Part shown: positions 1-8,210 of the stretch, one piece after another
Position numbering within the stretch: position 1 is the stretch's first letter
Layout of the letters: each line of letters begins with the position of its first letter
Assembly (NCBI RefSeq): GCF_031877795.1
Contig: NC_133933.1
Span: 20,922,029 to 20,986,028, forward strand
Reading direction: 5' to 3'
Length of the DNA stretch: 64,000 bases
Source of the DNA: Strix aluco
Taxonomy: Eukaryota; Chordata; Aves; Strigiformes; Strigidae
The notes under the pieces: generated by a model
What the model was told of the DNA's origin: nothing
What the model saw: the letters and a program-made list of their open reading frames with translations, nothing else
Database searches by the model: none
Position numbers and translations under genes: made by a program

Positions 1-79
1 TCTCACTCTGGAACACAGGGTTCACGTGGGGGTGTGACAGTTCATTTGTGGGGCCATTCAGCAGAGAGCCTGCGATCCC
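1..79 (-). CDS. Possible further coding exon running off the left edge
   Basis: On the minus strand a pyrimidine-rich acceptor (CTTCTCTTGCCCGGCAG) is followed by 79 bases open in the phase-0 frame, reading GIAGSLLNGPTNELSHPHVN then PVFQSE to the window edge. It fits the alternative GTATGG donor at 297/296. It is short enough for the open frame to be chance. Confidence 0.35.
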
Positions 80-257
80 CTGCCGGGCAAGAGAAGGCTG
101 GCCCACTTCCTTCTGCCAGAATTTCTTCCGCCCTCCCAAGTTTTACTTACAGCGTGTTATTCCGGGGTGGGGGGAAATAAAATGCAAAGCCACAAGAGAT
201 CGAATGCCAGGAAGAGGCACAGCAGCTGCTTGGACCCAACAGGAACTACCCTCCTAC

Positions 258-442
258 CTAAGACACATTGTCGCAGCGCTCGTGGAGCTGCCATACCTCC
301 GCCCATTCTGCTCCCACCACCGCGTCTCCCCCTGCTGCTCTCTGGAGGATGAGCAGAGAGGCTGGTGCATCCAGGAAGGCTTTTGCCTGGTGCTCCACGT
401 CTGCTTCGCCTGCCGGGCCATGCTCCTTTCCCAAAGGCAGCT
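258..442 (-). CDS. RhoGAP gene coding exon 13 (C-terminal, end uncertain)
   Basis: Acceptor GCTTTCCAG, phase 1 in, running to a TAG at 258-260. It encodes [20 protein letters not shown] and a further hydrophilic tail ending CDNVS. A second reading is possible: a GAG|GTATGG donor at 297 (phase 0) joined to an acceptor at 80-81 (CCCGGCAG), after which the frame is open to position 1. No minus-strand AATAAA is visible below 258, which slightly favours continuation beyond the window. Confidence 0.6.
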
Positions 443-3400
443 CTGGAAAGCAAAAGCGTGTGCAGCAAAGTGACTTGTTGGAAGTGGACAACAGCTAAAG
501 CAAAACCCACACCAAGCCCTACCCCCGCTGTCTGCTCAGGCTGTGACAGCCCTCAGTCCCTCCTCCTACCTGTGCATCTGCCCATGGGCTCTGGTGACAT
601 CTGGACAGCCATCTCCTCCCCCAGGATGTCACTGCCGTTCTCAATGAGAAATTCCACCAGCAGCTTCACCTGCACACATCAAAGCCTTGGTTTCAGCGCA
701 GGTGTCTGAAAATGTGCCAGGCAGCCTTTCCTGCTCCTGACCCTTGCTTCTGCACAGAAGGCTGTGGCTGTGGGGCTGCTCTTCCAGGCAGCCACTCCAC
801 CATCATTTACTCAAGAGAGGAGCAAGCTCTGACGGTCCAGGCAGGCTGCAGGCAGCCGGTCAATACAGCGTACCTTCTCGGTCACCTTCAGCATGGCCTC
901 GAGCGGGAGCAGGTCCTCGTCGGGTGGGCCCAGCAGGTTTGGCCCCAGGCAGATGGCCAGGTTGCTGGCGGTCATTCTGCTGGTGGACACGTGGTGGCCA
1001 ATGCTCTGCAGCAGCGAGATCAGGCGCTGGAGGAGGAGGAGATGGGCTGCAGGCAACTTCTCGGCCACCCTGAGGGAGCAGGAACACAACGTTATGGAAG
1101 CAGATGCTGCCCACAGCTGTCCCTGAAGCTTGCACAAGGGCAGGTGGGAGCCAGTGTCTGTGTTGTGCCACTTTCCAGGTGCTCTCAGGCAGTGATCAGG
1201 GCTCCTGTGCTTCAGGAAGAACACACCCTGCTGCTTCCCAGCTCCTGGTTTCACCCAAGCCCACGCAAGGGAAGGCTCCCTGCCCACGCCCTTTCCCCCG
1301 AAATGCAACCCCAGCCCAGCAAATGCGAGCTGCCAGAAAGTGCAACCTTCTAAGGAGCCCGTCCCTTTTCAGGCAAGTCCCAGGACTCTGCCACTCCCTA
1401 CTCAACAGGCAGGCTGCTGGCCACACTCACACTTTCAGCGCTTCCACCCTGGCCTCCTTGCTTGGCCTCTCCATGGCCTGCATCCAGTCCTCGTAGAGGC
1501 CGACAACGAGCAGCTTGCCCGGGATGCTGCGGAGAAAGTCCTGCAAGGCCAAGGGCTTCAGGTGAGCCTTTGAAGGTTCCAGGCCAGCCAGGAGCTCTTC
1601 CAGCTGCAGGGCAGAAGCGCTCACCTTCAGGAGGGCAGCCAGCAGGATGACAGGCTGGTTTGCCAGGTCCACATCTGCGCCGCGGTCGAGGTCCTCCTTC
1701 AGCTTCTGGAGCGCCGTCCCCCTGTCGGATCTGCGGAAGATCCCCTCCGTCGACGGTCCTCGCTGGTGCAGGATGTCCACGAGCTCCTGCGGGAGACGCA
1801 GGAGAACAGCTGCTTGGCTGAAGAAACAAGTGACGGCAGAGGCCAGAGCTCTGCCCCAGGCTGGGATCCGCCCCCCCACCCCCCCCGCAAAGGGTCTGGC
1901 GACAGAAGCGGTGGCCGTGGGTGAAAAGCCCCGTGCCCCAGCCACCCCCGCAGCCGCTGGGGACAGTGGCTCTGGAGCAGCCGCAGGGAGGGCTGGGGCT
2001 TCCCTGTCCAGGCTGGCCTACCTGGATGGGCCGGGGCAGCGTGCCGGCCTCCCCGCAGAGGGCTGCCAGGGGCTGCCCAAAGAGCGCCCTGCTGCAGTCG
2101 GAGCCCGCCTGCCCTGGCGCCGGGGCAGCGGACGGGCTCCGCCGCAGCGCAAACGGCCAGGGCAGCCCCCTCCTCTTCCTGCTGGTGCGGCCGCCGCTCC
2201 CTCCCGCTGCAAAGGGAAAGAGAGCAAGAGCCCGTCAGTGGGAACCGCCAGGCCAGCGCTCCCGGAGCCTGCCCTGCCCTGCCCTGCCCTGCCCTGCCTG
2301 CAGCGCGGTGCTGAGCGGTGCGGCGGGACGGGACGGGACGGGCAGGGAGCCGGCAGCTGGAACCAGGGCTCTGGCTCAGCGGCTCCGGCTCGCAGTCTCC
2401 TGAGAACCGGCGGCACAGCGGGACAGCCCCGCCCAGCCCTCGCCCTGCCCTCCCCCAGGCCGCGAGCCGCAGCAGAGGGAGGCTCCCTGTCCCGCAGAAT
2501 CACGTCCGGCGGCCGCTGCCCAGCGGGTGTCCTTGCTCGTCCGGGTGACATCCGTCCTCCCTTGGGGTGCCCGACCTGCGGGGTGACACTCAGGGAACAA
2601 GGGAGCACGGCTCCTCCCGGCTCTGGCCGAGGAGCAGGGACCCATCTGCCCGGCTCTGGGGACAGAGCTCAGGCAGGCAGCACCTCGAGTGCTCAGCACT
2701 GTCGAAGGGTCCCGAGCGCTCAGCTCTCTCCTGCTGCAGCGTGATGCGCACCGATTTCCTCTGGCCAAAGGGCAGCAGCAACAGCATCCTCAGTTGTGCA
2801 GACGTGCCGGTCCAGGAGAAAAGAAGGCCCTCCCTGCCCTTCGTCCCCAAACTCACCTGGTGAGCGGCAAAGTCCGCCTTCATTGGTAGGTGGGGCTGTT
2901 GGATGCCCTTGCTTGGGATCAGCCTGCAAGAACCAGGACCCTCTGCCCTCCTGGGCTCTCTGCCTCACGCGGCAGGTTTCCTCCCAGCACCACCAGCGGG
3001 GACATGCGGCGTTCCTGGTGGCTCCCCAACGCTCTTTGCACCCGGGGTGGCACCGCGGGACCCTCCCTCCCCCCTGCACAGGCTCACCCCACTCGCCGCA
3101 CAGCCCTGGCACCCCGGCACAGCCAGAGGCGGGTGAAAGGCAGCCGTTCTCACCTCTGCCTGGTCCTCCATCAGCCTCTCCAGGCTCTTCTTGGCGCTGA
3201 ATGTCTTCCACTGGGCAGGAGAGAAAGAGTGGAAGGAGGTGAGCAGCGACGCCTCTGCTGCTCGGCTGGAGGGCCAGCGCTCGGGGACAGCGGCCAGACG
3301 AGAGAGACACTTACGGCGTGGCGTCGGCTCAGCTCCTTCTGCAGGAGTTTGATGGATGGGACGGTGGTCACTCGGGCTCCCGTGGCTCCTTCGGGTGTCC

Positions 3401-6400
3401 TGTCACCGGGAAAGGACAGGGAGAGAGCTGGCTGAGCCCCAAGCCACCTCTTCTCCCTTGTCAGGCAGCTCTGCCTGAGAGCTGCCCGCAGCCGCAGCGG
3501 CAGCTCTCCCCATCTGGGGAGCTGTGTTCCCCCATCCGGCCGCGCCTGAAGCACCCCCCTAGCTTACCCCAGCAGCTTGCCCAGCCACAGCTGCTTCAGT
3601 GCCCGGGAGCTGCAGAAAGAGAGGAGAACCAGCGTCAGGCCCCGCTGCCCCCCAGCCCCCGGGCCCCTGCACAGCCTTGCCCCTTGGGAAGGGCTGAGGG
3701 GCAGCACGAGGCCCCGTGGGGCAGGACAGGGGTGCTGCCCAAGCCCTGGCTCCCTGTGTCCTGCCAGAGCAGCTGCTCCTGCCCTTGCCTCCTGGGGACC
3801 AAAAGGTGACCAGGGGATGCAGGATGTGGAAACGCACCCCCATCCCTCCCTGCCGGCGTGCAGCCCGCTCCCTGTCCAGGCTCTGCACGGAGGGCAGAGG
3901 CCATTCACAGGGTGGCGTGGGCACGGTTGGGACCCTCTCCTGCCCGGCTGTGGGACGTGGCACCATGACTCACCCGAAAGTGGCAACACAGGTGCCGCTG
4001 GGCCAGATGAAGATGATGGAGGTCCTGTCGTCGTCGCTGCCTTCCTCCTCCTCTTCCTCTTTGACGTCCCCCGCCGCCTCCTTCCCGCTGCTCAGCACCC
4101 ACAGCTGGTCCAGGGCCAGGCGGAGCTGTGGGCGCAGGGTGGTGCCACGTCTGCGGAGAAGAGAGACAGGCAGTGAGCTGGAGGTGGCCGCCTTGGGGTG
4201 CCCCCGGGCAGAGCCCTGCCCCCCACCTGCCCCTGTGTGGTGGTTTAGGCCCTGCCGGGACCCGAGAGGACATTGCCACTGCCCCTCCCCTACCCTCCGA
4301 CCGGAACGGGGCAGGGAGGGAAATACAAACCCCGGGGCTGAGATGAGGAGAGGTTTAATACAGCAGTGCAACAGCAACAAACCGAACAACAAGAACGATA
4401 ACAATAGCAATAACAGTAATAACAATAAACAGAACAAGGGATATACTGATACAGCAGCGAGGAGAGCGACCCCACACCACGCGTTTACCGACTGAGTAAT
4501 CCCACACCACTGAGGGATCTTCTGAGAGGCCGGGTAAGGGAGACAATTGCTCAACCTCCTCCAGGGCAGCTATACCAAAGGCCCACCAGTACTCTCTTGG
4601 GTCTTTAAAGTACCCTCTCCTCAGGTAATCTGTACCTAGGATGCACGGGGCATCTGGGCCAGTCACAATGGGGTGCTTATGCCAGTCCTTCCCAGTTAAG
4701 CTTACTTCAGCTTCTAATAGGGTCAGCTGTTGGGATCCCCCTGTCACTCCGGAGATGCAGATGGGTTCAACCCCACTGTAGTTTGATGGCATCAGGGTGC
4801 ACTGTGCGCCAGTATCTACCAAGGCCTTATGTATGCTTGTGCGTCTGATGTGCCAGGCCATCGGATCCACAGCGTCCAGTAAATCCGATTATCCCTTTCC
4901 TCCACCTGGCTGGAGGCAGGGCCCCTCTAATCCTGCTCACCATCACTCACTTGTTCTAAGAGTGACTCCTGCAAGAATGACTCACTTGTCCCCTCAAGAA
5001 GGTCAAGCATAACGTTGGCCATTCTATTCTGTCTGGGGGATTTCCGACTGGACACTGGAGCTGCGTCTCTCTTGGAAGACTCCCCTTTCATGGTGGCTTT
5101 CCCTTTCAGGTGCTGTACTTGTGCAGCTAGGGCGGGAGTGGGCTGTCCATCCCACCTCCTCACGTTTTCTCCATGGTCGCGGAGGAAGAATCACAGGGTA
5201 CCCCGTGCTGTGTCCCTTCCACTGCCCTTCTCTTGGGTGGGGAAGTGCCTGCTTCTAATGGCTGAGACATCGGCCCGTGCAGGTGGAATGTAGGACATGT
5301 CCTCTTCCACTTTCTGGAGCCTCTGAGACAGTTCCCTTACAGCTGAAACCCAGGCATGTTGGGAGGAAGGGAGATTTCCCTCATATTGCCGGAGCTGGCC
5401 AGCCACTTCGTCCACTGTCTGAGTGTGGGTGTCTCGCCACCAGGACGCTACTGCCAGTGCTTTGGAATGTGCCTCTGGTGCACTTTGCAGGAACTTCTGC
5501 CACATCAGCTGTGTGCAAGGGACCTGATCTGGATCCATGGGCCATCATTGAGATCACCATAAACCATGTCAAACACAGCCAATTCCCTGAGGTTCTGAAT
5601 GCCTTTCTCCGTGTTGGTCCACTTGCCTAACCGACATAGAACATCATCCTTGTAGGGGCACCTCTCCCTTACACTGAGCAGGAGTCACCTCCAAAGGCTG
5701 AGGGTTTGAGCCTGTTTCCCTATGGCCTTGTCAATACCAGCCTCCCTGGCTAAAGGTCCCAGCTGCTTGGCCTCTCTCCCCTCCAATTCCAAAACACCAG
5801 CTCCACTATCCCAGCATCAGAGCAGCCAGGTGCAAATTTGCTCGCCTGGAAGGCATCTGAAATCCTTCCGCATATCTCGCAACTCACTGAGGGATAGAGA
5901 TCGGATGGTTACCTCCGGCTCTTCCTCCTGCTCTCGTGATGGGCCTGGTTCATCATCACCCTGTGCACTGCGAGGGGATTTTTTGGTATATTTGGTTTTC
6001 TGTGTCGGGGCGACTCATACTGGCACTGCCTGTCCCCCTGGCCCAGCTGCTGTGCTGGTGGAGGCGACTGGTACTGGCACTGCCTGTCCCCCTGGCCCAG
6101 CTGCTGTACCAGCAGGTTCACTTTCAGATCCTGCAGCCCTTTCTCCCCCTTGAGGGCAGTGATCAGTGTTAAAGATGACACGGTAGGCATGGGCAAGCCC
6201 CCAGCACATCGCAACGAGTTGTGTCTCCCGGGGTTTGTCAGATTGGCAACACACCTTTTCCAAACACTCCACCAGTTTATCAGGACTCTGCACTTGTTTG
6301 GGAGTGAGATCCCAAAGCACTGGGGGTGACCACTGACTCAGGCACTTGCCCATCTTTTCCCACACACCTTGCCATTTATAACTATCTGCCCTCGGGGCAG

Positions 6401-7647
6401 GTTTCCGGGTGGTGCCATTATTGGAGAAGTACCGCATGGCCCAAAACAAGATCTGGCAGACATTCAGAAAGCGCTGTGCCGCAAACACACTGGCCTGGGT
6501 GCTCCAAGGATAGCTAAAACTCTCAAAAACCGAGAGCATCTCTTCCCCTGGCTCACCCACAGAGGCGGTGAGACCCCTAACGAAAGCCCAGGCAGCAAAC
6601 AGCTACCGGTTCACCCGCACAAGCAGTGATGCAAGCACATTATAAGCAGTCAGTAGCCAGTATAGCAAAATAAAACCCTTGACGCATTTTCCACCGATAA
6701 CAAACGCCAGCACTGGGAACACACAGGGGATATAAGGATTAATCCAGCCCCACCACGCAAGCAAGTTGGCCAGCACTGCAAATGTTCCTTATCAAACAAA
6801 TACGAATAAAACCAGAAAAATGGCACCTAACAGATGGCTCTAACACACCTTCTCCTTGTGTCCTTATCTCAACCCTCTCGTGCCACACGTTGGGCACCAA
6901 AAAGGCTGTGGTGGTTTAGGCCCCGCCGGGACCCGAGACCACGCTGCCGCTGCCCCTCCCCCACCCACCCACCGACCGGAACGGGGCAGGGAGTGAAATA
7001 CAGACCCCGGGGCTGAGATAAGGAGAGGTTTGATACAACAGTGCAACAGCAACAAACCGAACAACAAGAACGATAGCAATAGCAATAACAGTAATAACAA
7101 TAAACAGAACAAGGGATATACAGATACAGCAGTGAGGGAAGCGACCCCACCCCACGCGTTTACCAATCTTCCCGCGCTTGGGCGCCCGGACCTGACGTCA
7201 GCATGGTATTGAATAACCCGGCTAGAGCTCCCTCCCCACTGCTGGGGAAACTTAACCCTATCCTGGCTAAACCAGGACACCTTGGGATGGACATTGGTGC
7301 ATCCAGCACCAAGGCCCCAGGGCCTGGGGCTGGTGCCAGAGTGTCCCTGGCCTGGTGGCAGGGCCAGGGATGGGGGAAAGGCAGTGGGGCTCTGAGGGTC
7401 TTACCGCAACTTGGCGATGACCAGTTCCTCCTGGAGGAGGAGAAGGCGCCTCTCGCTCCTCCTGTGGCCCCGGGTCAGCCACACGTCTGTGCTCAGCACC
7501 GCCTCGGCGTCGGTGAGAGCCTCCCTGCGGAGCAGAGAGCGGCGGGCATGAGAAAGGCTGCAGCTGCGAGGCCCGGCCGTGCCCACCCATCCCTGAGCCG
7601 CAGGGGGGATCCTACCTGGAGTGCCAGCAGCAGTTGGCCTGGCCCAT
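258..7647 (-). CDS. PH-RhoGAP protein of the ARHGAP20/TAGAP group (13 coding exons)
   Basis: Predicted GTPase-activating protein that would switch off Rho-family GTPases by stimulating GTP hydrolysis. Coding exons from 5' to 3': 7647-7616, 7524-7405, 4150-3974, 3609-3568, 3399-3315, 3210-3154, 2923-2857, 2206-2022, 1786-1625, 1540-1431, 1069-874, 669-570, 442-258. All introns are GT/AG and all phases match, giving about 505 residues with no internal stop. Residues about 14-125 form a PH domain (LDQLWVL, then [14 protein letters not shown], then [10 protein letters not shown]). Residues 200-206 are basic. Residues about 235-428 form a RhoGAP domain: [29 protein letters not shown] with arginine finger R273, K309 before [23 protein letters not shown], and [17 protein letters not shown]20 has an RA domain between PH and RhoGAP; none is visible here. 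The start ATG has A at -3 and G at +4. Intron 2 holds a same-sense ERV. The last exon is uncertain. Family assignment is from remembered motif similarity. Confidence 0.85.
570..669 (-). CDS. RhoGAP gene coding exon 12 (end of RhoGAP domain)
   Basis: 100 bases, acceptor GTGTGCAG, donor GTAGGA, phase 0 in, phase 1 out. It encodes [20 protein letters not shown] and a short tail. This is the last helix of the RhoGAP domain, comparable to VKTLVEFLIDN in TAGAP. Confidence 0.85.
874..1069 (-). CDS. RhoGAP gene coding exon 11
   Basis: 196 bases, acceptor CTCCCTCAG, donor GTACGC, phase 2 in, phase 0 out. It encodes [20 protein letters not shown], then [17 protein letters not shown], then [13 protein letters not shown]. 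The [12 protein letters not shown] motif holds conserved Asn residues of the RhoGAP active-site face. Confidence 0.92.
1431..1540 (-). CDS. RhoGAP gene coding exon 10
   Basis: 110 bases, acceptor TTGGCCTTGCAG, phase 0 in, phase 2 out through the GTGAGT donor. It encodes [20 protein letters not shown] followed by [16 protein letters not shown]. It lines up closely with the TAGAP segment DFLRSIPRKLL...EEWM. Confidence 0.92.
1625..1786 (-). CDS. RhoGAP gene coding exon 9 (arginine finger exon)
   Basis: 162 bases, phase 0 to 0, acceptor CTCCCGCAG, donor GTGAGC. It encodes [20 protein letters not shown] and continues to [16 protein letters not shown]. Arg273 in GIFRRS is the catalytic arginine finger. 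The last codon, Lys309, matches the conserved Lys before the FLR..P helix of RhoGAP domains. Confidence 0.92.
2022..2206 (-). CDS. RhoGAP gene coding exon 8 (RhoGAP domain start)
   Basis: 185 bases, acceptor CTTTCCCTTTGCAG, donor GTAGGC, phase 1 in, phase 0 out. It encodes a basic run (RTSRKRR), then LPWPFALRR, then [20 protein letters not shown] and IQ. The WPF-LRR and FGQPLxxLC...LPRPI signatures are shared with TAGAP and ARHGAP20 and mark the entry to the RhoGAP fold. Confidence 0.87.
2857..2923 (-). CDS. RhoGAP gene coding exon 7
   Basis: 67 bases, acceptor TTCTTGCAG, donor GTGAGT, phase 0 in, phase 1 out. It encodes [20 protein letters not shown] then SP. The peptide is low-complexity and not a known motif. 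The exon is supported mainly because it converts phase 0 of exon 6 into the phase 1 that exon 8 needs. Confidence 0.68.
3154..3210 (-). CDS. RhoGAP gene coding exon 6
   Basis: A 57-base exon, phase 0 at both ends. A long pyrimidine tract and CCCAG precede it and GTGAGA follows. It encodes [19 protein letters not shown], a basic, probably helical linker segment. Confidence 0.8.
3315..3399 (-). CDS. RhoGAP gene coding exon 5
   Basis: 85 bases, acceptor CCGGTGACAG, donor GTAAGT, phase 2 in, phase 0 out. It encodes [20 protein letters not shown] and KELSRRHA, the linker after the PH domain. The phase only works with the GG|GTAAGC donor of exon 4, which supports both boundaries. Confidence 0.78.
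3568..3609 (-). CDS. RhoGAP gene coding exon 4 (PH C-terminal helix)
   Basis: A 42-base exon with acceptor CTTTCTGCAG and donor GTAAGC, phase 2 in and out. It encodes [13 protein letters not shown], the amphipathic C-terminal helix of the PH domain with its conserved Trp. Confidence 0.82.
3974..4150 (-). CDS. RhoGAP gene coding exon 3 (PH domain core)
   Basis: The acceptor is TTCTCCGCAG and the donor is GTGAGT; 177 bases, phase 2 in and out. It encodes [20 protein letters not shown], an acidic stretch (residues 82-92: six Glu, then Gly-Ser, then three Asp), and [16 protein letters not shown]. The WPxGxCVATF motif is characteristic of ARHGAP20-type PH domains. The acidic run falls between PH strands and is probably a surface loop. 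Confidence 0.88.
4236..4487 (-). repeat. Truncated 3' LTR of the intronic ERV
   Basis: It matches 6907 to about 7162 of the complete LTR, with scattered differences, and then stops at the shared ACGCGTTTACC. Beyond 4487 the sequence is protease-derived instead of U3. About 115 bp of U3 is missing, so the deletion breakpoint lies inside the LTR. Confidence 0.82.
4488..4870 (-). pseudogene. ERV protease (retropepsin) fragment
   Basis: A minus-strand open stretch contains the aspartic-protease active-site motif LVDTGAQ near residue 17 and the C-terminal CILGTDYL motif further on, at retropepsin-like spacing. The frame then reads through the deletion junction at 4487 into LTR sequence. No reverse transcriptase follows. 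Confidence 0.8.
4927..6560 (-). pseudogene. Degenerate ERV gag region
   Basis: Gag-like coding is spread over several minus-strand segments in different frames: 6560-6015, an overlapping frame at 6214-5909, 5538-5191 and 5163-4927. The last two share a frame interrupted by stops. The composition is hydrophilic and Pro/Ala/Gly-rich in the middle, as in gag matrix-capsid linkers. I see no CX2CX4HX4C zinc knuckle, so nucleocapsid is lost or absent. Gag assignment rests on position between the primer site and protease, with weaker sequence resemblance. Confidence 0.65.
6011..6107 (-). repeat. 54-bp in-frame tandem repeat inside ERV gag
   Basis: Two copies start at 6011 and 6065; the second is about 43 bp of the unit. 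They share a 30-bp-plus core running from TGGCACTGCCTG to CCAGCTGCTGT. The period of 54 bases is exactly 18 codons, so it duplicates a Pro/Val/Ala/Gly-rich block without changing frame. Confidence 0.85.
6882..6899 (-). other. Retroviral primer-binding site, tRNA-Lys-like
   Basis: The minus strand reads TGGTGCCCAACGTGTGGC, 7 bases inside the LTR end. It differs at two positions from the usual lysine-tRNA site TGGCGCCCAACGTGGGGC of betaretrovirus-like (class II) elements. This placement identifies the LTR at 6907-7279 as the 5' LTR. Confidence 0.72.
6907..7279 (-). repeat. Complete 5' LTR of the intronic ERV (373 bp)
   Basis: On the minus strand it begins TGTCCTGGTTTAGCCAGG and ends CCTAAACCACCACA, giving TG...CA ends and imperfect inverted termini. 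The middle holds a simple run of ATT/GTT-like triplets (+ strand about 7038-7115). A second, truncated copy lies at 4236-4487 and a relative at 15824-16795. Confidence 0.88.
7405..7524 (-). CDS. RhoGAP gene coding exon 2 (PH domain start)
   Basis: The acceptor is CTGCTCCGCAG and the donor is GTAAGA; phase 2 in, phase 2 out, 120 bases. It encodes [19 protein letters not shown] followed by a run ending [13 protein letters not shown]. This is the first strands of a PH domain, comparable to the ligand-loop and LFLF(N/D)DLLIVAK region of ARHGAP20-type proteins. Confidence 0.85.
7616..7647 (-). CDS. RhoGAP gene coding exon 1 (start exon)
   Basis: Ten codons plus two bases, starting [10 protein letters not shown] and ending AG before a GTAGGA donor (phase 2). 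The ATG context is CAGGATGG, a good Kozak match. Gly2 followed by Cys6 and Cys7 looks like a myristoylation plus palmitoylation signal, which would anchor the protein to membrane. The upstream flank is GC-rich. An untranslated exon further upstream cannot be excluded. Confidence 0.75.
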
Positions 7648-8140
7648 CCTGCCCGGGACAGGAGGACCCTCGCTCTGCACCGCTCTGGGATGCGGCCCAG
7701 CCGGCGACAGCGAGGATGGCAAGTGAGGTGCAGGTGCCGGGGAGTGCTGCTCGGCCAGAGCCTGCCTCCTGCCGGCGCTGCTCGGTGCCAGCAGAGCCCC
7801 CTGCTGCCGGCTCTGGTGGCTGCTGGCTCCAAAATGGCCGCCGCTGGGAGGCCAACGGAAAGTGGGCGGGGCCTCGTGCCGGGGGTGCTCTCCAGCGTGG
7901 CCCTGGCTGTCTTGCGCTGGGGAGCCCAGAGCAGGACAGAGCAGAGGGGAAGCACCCCCTCCCTCCGCCTGCTGCCAGTGGTTTGCCTGCTGCAGCCCGG
8001 GATGCACTTAGCCCCCGTTGCCCCAGGGGTACTTTGCTGGCTCCAAGTTGCTCAACTTCGGGTCCACCGTGACCCCAGGGCTCTGCACAGCTGCTTGCCA
8101 GCTGGGTCTCCCCCAGCACATACGGCTCCAAAGGCTTCTT
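7648..8140 (-). promoter_or_regulatory. GC-rich 5' flank and probable promoter of the RhoGAP gene
   Basis: The sequence upstream of the start codon is GC-rich with many CpGs (for example around 7690-7900), as expected for a CpG-island promoter. I see no TATA box close to the ATG. The transcription start and any untranslated exon cannot be placed from sequence alone. Confidence 0.4.
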
Positions 8141-8210
8141 CCTGCCCGGGTCCAGCACTTTGCTCTTCCCTCTTCCCCTTCTTCAACGACAGCAGGCACC
8201 TGGCAGCCCC

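Larger units (their letters stand above)
4236..7279 (-). mobile_element. Internally deleted endogenous retrovirus in intron 2 of the RhoGAP gene
   Basis: Read on the minus strand: a complete LTR (7279-6907), a primer site (6899-6882), a leader, gag remnants (about 6560-4927), a protease fragment (4870-4488), then a partial LTR (4487-4236). The two LTR copies match closely through the R/U5-side portion, including an AAT/AAC-rich stretch. Pol, env, the polypurine tract and the first third or so of the 3' LTR are gone, removed by one deletion that fuses protease to mid-LTR. The flanking bases are CCCTG (4231-4235) and CCTTG (7280-7284), a possible 5-bp target duplication with one change. The element lies in the same sense as the host gene. 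The coding frames are broken, so it is a relic. Confidence 0.88.

Noticed and set aside
1647..2744. Long + strand open frame of about 365 codons
   Set aside because: It lies antisense over exons 8 and 9 of the RhoGAP gene in CpG-rich DNA, where stop codons are rare. Its translation is Pro/Ala/Arg-rich with no recognisable domain.
2590..2883. Minus-strand open frame containing [20 protein letters not shown]
   Set aside because: It looks protein-like, but it would need an incoming phase that exon 7 does not supply, and exon 7 joins exon 8 in phase without it. It is treated as intronic.
4380..4440. AAC/AAT-rich run as a possible independent microsatellite
   Set aside because: The same imperfect run is present in all three LTR copies (here, about 7038-7115 and, inverted, about 16621-16690), so it is part of the LTR family.
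3716..4495. + strand open frame of about 259 codons
   Set aside because: It is antisense to exon 3 and runs into the AAC-rich LTR, giving a poly-Asn tail. This is a compositional artefact.
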